Below are positions 22,163 through 26,671 of a stretch of DNA of 26,671 nucleotides, in pieces. Source of the stretch: CAZYAK01 sp964645935 (lineage in GTDB: Bacteria; Patescibacteriota; Gracilibacteria; Peribacterales; Peribacteraceae); NCBI GenBank assembly GCA_964645935.1, contig CAZYAK010000015.1, forward strand, positions 1 through 26,671, in the 5' to 3' direction. Numbering within the stretch: the stretch's first letter is position 1; the number at the start of each line of letters is the position of its first letter. The notes beneath the pieces are model-generated. The model was not told the DNA's origin. It saw only the letters and a list, made by a program, of their open reading frames with translations, and ran no database searches. The position numbers were made by a program, and so were the translations under genes.

Positions 22163-23362
22163 TCAGCGGACGTCCCGGATGAAGCGCGAGTCGATGGACT
22201 CCACGATCTGCCGCTGGTTGCGCACGAGCGCCTGGTCCCGATGCTCGGGCCTGAGGACGAGCATGCGTTTTACCGTGGGCATGAAGGCGCGCTGTTCCCC
22301 GAAGAGCTGCGGGTCGGCTTGTTCCAGGATCTTGAGCGCGGCGGCGGGATCACGATCAATGGCGGCCAGCGCTTTCTTCGCGATGCGCTCCGGCAGCACG
22401 AGCGCGGCCTGGAGATAGCAGCCGGTGCGATTGGTGGTGACGTCGCGGTACTCGTTGCCCTCGGTGCCCGTGATGATGATGTTCAGACGGAATGCCGGCT
22501 CCGTGTCTCGGGCGTCGCCCGTCGTCTCGCTCATGGGAACGGGAGTGACCGTCTCGCCGGTCTGCCGGGGTTCGGGCGTGGACGCGAACCAACCGGCCAT
22601 GCCCCTGGGCTTGGGCGGAACGGGCGCGTAGACGGGGGTGCGGGTGACGAGCGGTTCGATGGTGACGGCGGCGTTGACGTCGGCATTGCGCAGCAGCGAC
22701 CGGATGTCCGGGTGGAACGATTGCTGGATCGAACTCCCTGCGGCCTCCCCTCGCAGCGCAGGAGGGTATTTCTCGCCCACGTACGATGTGAAACCCGTGT
22801 TGCTGTTGCGCGCGCCGGCGATCTCTGGCCCCACCGAGGCCATGAACACGGAGCGGTCTTGGGAGAGGAGCGCCACCTCCCTGATAAGCCGGTCCCGGCT
22901 GGTTTCCGGGGCGGACTCGGGGGGCGGCGGCGAAACGGGCGGAGGAGGTGCACGCTGCACCAACGGGATGACAGCGTCACGCGTGTCTTGCACCACCTGC
23001 GTCGTCTGCGGCGTCCCTCGGATGCGCGCGCTGTCCGCGGCGCGTTCAATGGCGTTGAAGAGCAGGGTGATGGAGCTGTCCACGGCGCCCACTCCCGTGC
23101 CGCCGGTTCGGCCGAAGTACAGGCGGCCGCGGCGGAGGTCCTCATACTGCTTCACCGCACGCTCCAGTACGAACGATCCGCGCCTGACGCGTTCCACTTC
23201 GTGGAAGAGCTGGAGCGCACACGTCATGTCCTCCCAGAGCTCAGGGTTCTCGGTGTTCTCGGAGATGAGCGTGCGCAGCTCAGAGTCCACTCGTGCCAGC
23301 TCCTGCGCGGTCATGTGCGGGAGTTGCAGTTCGGCCGGCCGGTGCGGTTCCGGAGTCTGCAT
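22163..23362 (-). CDS. Unknown protein, paralogue of the gene at 23930-25246
   Basis: 399 residues, no family recognised. N-terminal part (1-135) is helical and charged (ELARVDSELRTLISENTENPELWEDM); a proline-rich linker follows (about 138-152, APPPPVSPPPPES). Residues about 158-375 align by eye with residues 128-350 of the 438-residue neighbour: LLRNADVNAAVTIEPLVTRTPVY with LLKESNVEAAVLLGPLTRIEPVY; AALVLPERIAKKALAAIDRDPAAALKILEQADPQ with a matching stretch; MPTVKRMLVLRPEH with MPDIQWMLLIPPGQ. No signal peptide or membrane segment is seen. The ATG at 23362 is fixed by a consensus promoter ending 7 nt upstream; the in-frame start at 23398 lies inside the -35 box. Confidence 0.75.
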   Translation of the reverse strand: MQTPEPHRPAELQLPHMTAQELARVDSELRTLISENTENPELWEDMTCALQLFHEVERVRRGSFVLERAVKQYEDLRRGRLYFGRTGGTGVGAVDSSITLLFNAIERAADSARIRGTPQTTQVVQDTRDAVIPLVQRAPPPPVSPPPPESAPETSRDRLIREVALLSQDRSVFMASVGPEIAGARNSNTGFTSYVGEKYPPALRGEAAGSSIQQSFHPDIRSLLRNADVNAAVTIEPLVTRTPVYAPVPPKPRGMAGWFASTPEPRQTGETVTPVPMSETTGDARDTEPAFRLNIIITGTEGNEYRDVTTNRTGCYLQAALVLPERIAKKALAAIDRDPAAALKILEQADPQLFGEQRAFMPTVKRMLVLRPEHRDQALVRNQRQIVESIDSRFIRDVR

Positions 23363-23369
23363 ATTTTGT

Positions 23370-23398
23370 ATTATAACATAAAAATTAAAATATGACAA
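23370..23398 (-). promoter_or_regulatory. Consensus promoter, leaderless geometry
   Basis: On the minus strand: TTGTCA (23398-23393), 17-nt AT-rich spacer, TATAAT (23375-23370), then 7 nt to the ATG at 23362. This is a perfect -10 box. Confidence 0.8.
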
Positions 23399-23424
23399 AA
23401 CGGGACCATGCGCGAATGGAGCCC

Positions 23425-23859
23425 TTAGGCCAGCTGGACTTCCTCCTCATCGCCCGCCGGGGCAGGCGGCTCCTCGATGATGAACTCCTGCGTTTGGATC
23501 CTGCCACTCTCCGTCTGGAACGTGAGGGTGACTGTGAGTGGCCGGACGGAAGGCAACTGCTCCACCGGGATCGAGAATCGCTCGCCGGCACCGAGCTCCC
23601 TTCCCCGCTGCATCTCGGTGATCTCCGGAGCGTGTGCGCGGAACGTCAACCGGCCGGGGACAGATGCCTCGATGGTGATTCCCGTTGCATCGCGGGACGC
23701 TTCCATCACGTGTCCACGCCGCTCTGCGGCGAAGCGGCGGTCCGCCGCGTGGCCCTCCTGGATGAGCCGCTGCATCTGCAGGTACGTGTCGGCGTCGCCG
23801 CGTGGGCCCACCAGCAGGGCGGGAACGAGGGTGCCGTCTTTTGCGGCGATCATCGGCAT
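23425..23859 (-). CDS. Unknown protein, 144 aa, acidic C-terminus
   Basis: 144 residues in the middle of a three-gene minus-strand group. Residues about 25-50 are charged and helical (DTYLQMQRLIQEGHAADRRFAAERRG); residues about 55-130 look like beta strands (GITIEASVPGRLTFRA, PLTVTLTFQTESGRIQTQEFII); the tail is acidic (PAPAGDEEEVQLA). I do not recognise it and it shows no clear likeness to its two larger neighbours. The start may be 23859 or 23853. The reading frame stays open further upstream, but it runs into the neighbouring gene. Confidence 0.6.
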   Translation of the reverse strand: MPMIAAKDGTLVPALLVGPRGDADTYLQMQRLIQEGHAADRRFAAERRGHVMEASRDATGITIEASVPGRLTFRAHAPEITEMQRGRELGAGERFSIPVEQLPSVRPLTVTLTFQTESGRIQTQEFIIEEPPAPAGDEEEVQLA

Positions 23860-23913
23860 GTCTTTGAGAGCGTCCGTGTTGGGGATTTCGGATGGGATGG
23901 GTGGATGGGGAAA

Positions 23914-23919
23914 AATGTA
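23914..23919 (-). promoter_or_regulatory. -10-like element before the 144-residue gene
   Basis: TACATT on the minus strand, 54 nt before the ATG at 23859, in the gap after the 438-residue gene. The leader begins with TTTCCCC and is C-rich. Confidence 0.3.
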
Positions 23920-23929
23920 TCGCGGGCGC

Positions 23930-25246
23930 TTAGGCCTTGTCCTCCGGCCGCTTGGGTCGGAGCACACAGCCGCCAGGCAGAGGATGGATCTCGACATCAG
24001 AGATACCTGCCGCCAACCGCTCGACAATGAGCGACACCGCCTGCGACATGGGGAGCACGGTGCCCATCACGTAGTCGTCGCCGGGCACGGCGGGCTGGCC
24101 TCGCCGCCCTTCGGTCTGGCCGAGGGGGATGGGTGCGTCCGGTGGGCGCTCTGCAGCGCGTCGGTAGCTGAGGGGAATGTGGCGCCCGCCCGGAACGGCG
24201 CGTTCGAGTTGCCCCGGCGGGATGAGGAGCATCCACTGGATATCGGGCATGGAGCCGGGCTCGCCGTCGGCTGCGTGGTCGGGCGCGGTGAGCGCGGCCC
24301 AGCCTTCCGGATCGGCCTCCCGCAGGAGCGTCACCGCCAGGCGCGGATCGTGGTTGATGGCGCGGTACACCCCCTCCGCCTGGTCGGGCGGCAGCACCAG
24401 AGAGCCCACGAGCCGGCAGCGCTCGGGGATCTTGGGCATGCCGTACCCGGACGGCGCCGATCGCCCCCGCACCACAAGGGTGACGCGGTGCGCGGGTCGC
24501 GCGTCTGCTGCTTGTCCGCCGGCCTCGGCCAGGGTCACAGGCACATGCTTGTCGCCGATCTTCTTGGGTAGTGCCGCGCCGAAGATCCTGCTCATCAGGG
24601 TTCGGACCGGCTGCTCGTAGACAGGTTCTATCCGCGTCAGCGGACCCAGGAGCACGGCGGCTTCCACGTTGGATTCCTTAAGAAGCTCCATGAGCTTGCC
24701 GGGATCGGCGCCGAACGACGCCTCGATCGTCGCGATGCCGTGATGGTCCTTGGGGTAGCGCTTCCCCGAAGACGTCCGCGCGGGCGCGGAACCGTGTGCG
24801 GGGACCCCGAGGAGCGTCCACGCGCGTCCTTGGTGCGCGGCGGTACGTACGACCTCCCGGCCGGGATCCGCGACCTCAGCGACGAGGATCGCGAGCGGTT
24901 TCTGTGTGGTGGGGGTGACGGTCTGGGGCAGCAACGTGCGCACCTGCGCCACGACTGCCTTCACGTCGCCACGCTCGGCGCGCGGCAGTGCGGTGCCAAC
25001 GTTGGCCGCCTGGAGATCGGCTTCCTGGATGATGCGCACCGTCGTCCCTCGGGCGATGATGTACGCCGCACGCGCGGGATCATGGGCGACTGTGTACCAC
25101 TTGCCGTCGCGCTTGGGCCGTTCTACCGCCATCGGCGCCACACGCACGAAGGCGTATCCCTGCACGTCGTTCGCCCGTCGGACGGCCGTATCCAGTACCT
25201 CGGTTGTGGGCAAGTCTGTGGACTTGGGAGGAATGCCTGGGGGCAT
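23930..25246 (-). CDS. Unknown protein, 438 aa, paralogue of 22163-23362
   Basis: No family recognised and no signal peptide or membrane segment. The N-terminal domain (1-115) has strand-helix patterning (VQGYAFVRVAPMAVERPKRDGKWYTVAHDPARAAYIIARGTTV in overview) and differs from that of the paralogue. Residues about 128-350 align with the paralogue, including RAWTLLGVPAHGSAPARTSSGKRYP, ESNVEAAVLLGPLTRIEPVY, CRLVGSLVLPPDQAEGVYRAI and MLLIPPGQLERA. The last 90 residues (LPMSQAVSLIVERLAAGISDVEIHPLPGG) are specific to this copy. The ATG at 25246 is chosen over GTG at 25255, because TATCGT ends 7 nt before 25246. It heads the three-gene group next to rpoB. Confidence 0.72.
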   Translation of the reverse strand: MPPGIPPKSTDLPTTEVLDTAVRRANDVQGYAFVRVAPMAVERPKRDGKWYTVAHDPARAAYIIARGTTVRIIQEADLQAANVGTALPRAERGDVKAVVAQVRTLLPQTVTPTTQKPLAILVAEVADPGREVVRTAAHQGRAWTLLGVPAHGSAPARTSSGKRYPKDHHGIATIEASFGADPGKLMELLKESNVEAAVLLGPLTRIEPVYEQPVRTLMSRIFGAALPKKIGDKHVPVTLAEAGGQAADARPAHRVTLVVRGRSAPSGYGMPKIPERCRLVGSLVLPPDQAEGVYRAINHDPRLAVTLLREADPEGWAALTAPDHAADGEPGSMPDIQWMLLIPPGQLERAVPGGRHIPLSYRRAAERPPDAPIPLGQTEGRRGQPAVPGDDYVMGTVLPMSQAVSLIVERLAAGISDVEIHPLPGGCVLRPKRPEDKA

Positions 25247-25253
25247 CGCGGGC

Positions 25254-25281
25254 ACGATACGCTGTAATCCATAATTATCAA
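25254..25281 (-). promoter_or_regulatory. Promoter of the 438-residue gene, leaderless geometry
   Basis: On the minus strand: TTGATA (25281-25276), 16-nt spacer, TATCGT (25259-25254), 7 nt to the ATG at 25246. A further TTGACA lies upstream. Confidence 0.55.
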
Positions 25282-25325
25282 TAATCTGTCAATGTCTTAG
25301 CCTCGCCGATTGCCCAGATCTCATA

Positions 25326-25353
25326 TTGACGGGTTTTGCGCCTCCCGTAGACT
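25326..25353 (+). promoter_or_regulatory. rpoB promoter
   Basis: TTGACG (25326-25331), 16-nt spacer, TAGACT (25348-25353). Start here gives a leader of about 145 nt without a gene; it ends in a C/T tract (CTCTCCTCTTCCC) directly before the ATG. Autogenous control in the leader is possible, but no known structure is recognised. Confidence 0.55.
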
Positions 25354-25503
25354 TTCTCCGAACTCCGCGGTGGCTTCGATTGTGTGTTGAGTGCTGCGGT
25401 TCCGCCTTCGCCGCGCGCGTGTGCTTCTTAGAACACCGCATGCTGCTGCGAAAAACCCTGTTTCGCTCTCTCGCGGACAGGCCATCTTCTCTCCTCTTCC
25501 CGT

Positions 25504-26671
25504 ATGGCCACAAAGAAGAAGCCCGCCAAGGCCTCGAAGCCTGCCAAGAAGGCGAAACCCAAGAAGCCCGTTGCCAAGAAGCCCGTGGTGAAGAAGCCTG
25601 TCGCGAAGCCTGTCACCAAGGCTCCGGTCAAGAAGACCGTGGTAGCCAAAGCCCCCGCTGCCAAGGCTCCGGCCAATAAGGCCGCAGCTGCCGCCGCGCT
25701 CCCCAAAGACATCCTCGCAAAGCCTGTCAAAATGCCCCCGAAGCGGCCCTACCAGATGCAGGTCGACGACACCGTCGTTCCGCGCCTGAACCCGCACATC
25801 GTTCCCACGGCCGGCAAGACGCCCGCCGTCTTCCAGCATTTGCCTCAGCAGCTGCAGCCCCGCCGCGTGGAGAGCGGCCGCGTGTTCCTCGTGGATGAGG
25901 ACGCGCCCAACGTGCCGAGCCTCATCGAGATGCAGATCCAGAGCTACAAGTGGTTCCTCATGGACGGTCTCAAGGAGCTTCTGGAAGAGATCACCCCCAT
26001 CACCGACTTCTCGGGCAAGAAGATGGAGCTGCGCATCCTCGGACACACATTCGACTCCCCCAAGTACGACCCCGACACTTGCAAGCGCCGTAACCTCTCG
26101 TTTGAGGCGGCCATGAAAGGCTACGTCCAGCTCATCAACAAGGAGACGGGTGAAATCAAGGAGCAGGATGTCTTCCTGGGAAGCATCCCGCTCATGACGG
26201 AGAGCGGTACGTTCATCGTCGACGGCATCGAGCGCGTGGTCGTCCACCAGCTCGTCCGCTCGCCGGGAGTGTTCTTCTCCCGAATGCCCGATCACCCCAA
26301 GTACCACGCCGCTAAGATCATCCCCAAGCGCGGTGTGTGGCTGGAGATCGAGACCGACCGCCGCGGCATCATCACCTGCAAGATCGACCGCAAGCGCAAG
26401 ATCCCCATCACGCAGCTGCTGCGCGTGTTCGGGTACGACACGGACTCCAAGATCCTCAACCTCTTCAAAGACGTCTCCAAGTCTGACCACGACTACATCG
26501 CAGCCACCCTGGAGAAGGACTCGTTGCGCACCGTGGAGGATGCGTACCAGAGCGTCTACCGCAAGATCCGCCCCGGCGACCTCGCCACGCCTGAGAACGC
26601 CAAGCAGCTTATCGACTCGCTCTTCTTCGATTTCAAGAAGTACGACATGGGCAACATCGCCCGCTACAAGC
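25504..26671 (+). CDS. rpoB: RNA polymerase beta subunit, 5' part, with Lys/Ala/Pro-rich N-terminal extension
   Basis: Catalytic beta subunit of RNA polymerase; the first 389 residues are in the window and the frame is open to the edge. From residue 138 the protein matches the beta N-terminus: PSLIEMQIQSYKWFL, ITPITDFSGKKMEL, LINKETGEIKEQDVFLGSIPLMTESGTF, GIERVVVHQLVRSPGVFFSRM. Before this lie about 137 residues where other bacteria have a few tens. Residues 1-75 are almost all Lys, Ala, Pro and Val in KKPVAKKP-like repeats, resembling histone H1 tails. Residues 76-137 form a more ordinary linker. The ATG at 25504 is the first in frame after the promoter, and the whole extension is in frame without a stop. 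Confidence 0.95.
   Translation, partial: MATKKKPAKASKPAKKAKPKKPVAKKPVVKKPVAKPVTKAPVKKTVVAKAPAAKAPANKAAAAAALPKDILAKPVKMPPKRPYQMQVDDTVVPRLNPHIVPTAGKTPAVFQHLPQQLQPRRVESGRVFLVDEDAPNVPSLIEMQIQSYKWFLMDGLKELLEEITPITDFSGKKMELRILGHTFDSPKYDPDTCKRRNLSFEAAMKGYVQLINKETGEIKEQDVFLGSIPLMTESGTFIVDGIERVVVHQLVRSPGVFFSRMPDHPKYHAAKIIPKRGVWLEIETDRRGIITCKIDRKRKIPITQLLRVFGYDTDSKILNLFKDVSKSDHDYIAATLEKDSLRTVEDAYQSVYRKIRPGDLATPENAKQLIDSLFFDFKKYDMGNIARYK

Noticed and set aside
1..26671. Alternative genetic code (TGA as glycine, as in some Gracilibacteria)
   Set aside because: yidC, gatC, sodA/sodB, aguA and others end at TGA exactly at the family's expected C-terminus.
1..26671. tRNA, rRNA, RNase P RNA, SRP RNA, tmRNA or CRISPR array
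   Set aside because: Looked for T-loop sequences, RNase P and SRP signature stretches and regularly spaced repeats by eye; none found. A covariance-model search would settle this.

Overview
The window is a GC-rich (about 60 %) bacterial chromosome segment using the standard code (TGA is a stop). I see no tRNA, rRNA, IS element, phage gene or CRISPR array. The gene set suggests a Candidate Phyla Radiation (Patescibacteria) organism, most likely Peregrinibacteria/Peribacteria-like. This rests on small autonomous genes, a very large SLH-anchored surface protein, FemX, DhnA-type aldolase, deoxyhypusine-synthase-like polyamine genes and almost no Shine-Dalgarno sites. The phylum is an inference.

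Layout. 1-1456 (minus): gatA (runs off the edge), gatC and a small unknown protein. 1492-3190 (plus): rnpA and yidC, overlapping. 3191-3435: a highly folded convergent spacer. 3436-4503 (minus): class I fructose-bisphosphate aldolase. 4597-5592 (plus): a methyltransferase-like gene and a 60-residue protein. 5920-7386 (plus): cysS, whose 3' third changes base composition, followed by about 1 kb without a convincing gene. 8429-12667 (plus): a 1412-residue SLH surface protein with a strong terminator. 12845-13885 (minus) femX and 14000-14611 (plus) sodA/sodB are divergent.

14733-22159 is a polyamine locus: a fold-III PLP decarboxylase, a winged-helix regulator with a palindrome filling its promoter spacer, two deoxyhypusine-synthase-family paralogues (one keeps the catalytic lysine region, one has lost it), N-carbamoylputrescine amidase and agmatine deiminase. 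Together these could take arginine through agmatine and N-carbamoylputrescine to putrescine, and then to a longer polyamine. 22163-25246 (minus) holds three genes of unknown function; the two larger ones are diverged paralogues. 25504 to the edge (plus) is rpoB with a Lys/Ala/Pro-rich N-terminal extension of roughly 110 residues.

Two initiation styles recur. Nine genes have a -10-like hexamer (TANNNT) ending 7-9 nt before the start codon, as expected for leaderless mRNAs. Most others have a pyrimidine-rich leader containing TTCCC just before the start. Only one or two genes show a Shine-Dalgarno-like sequence.
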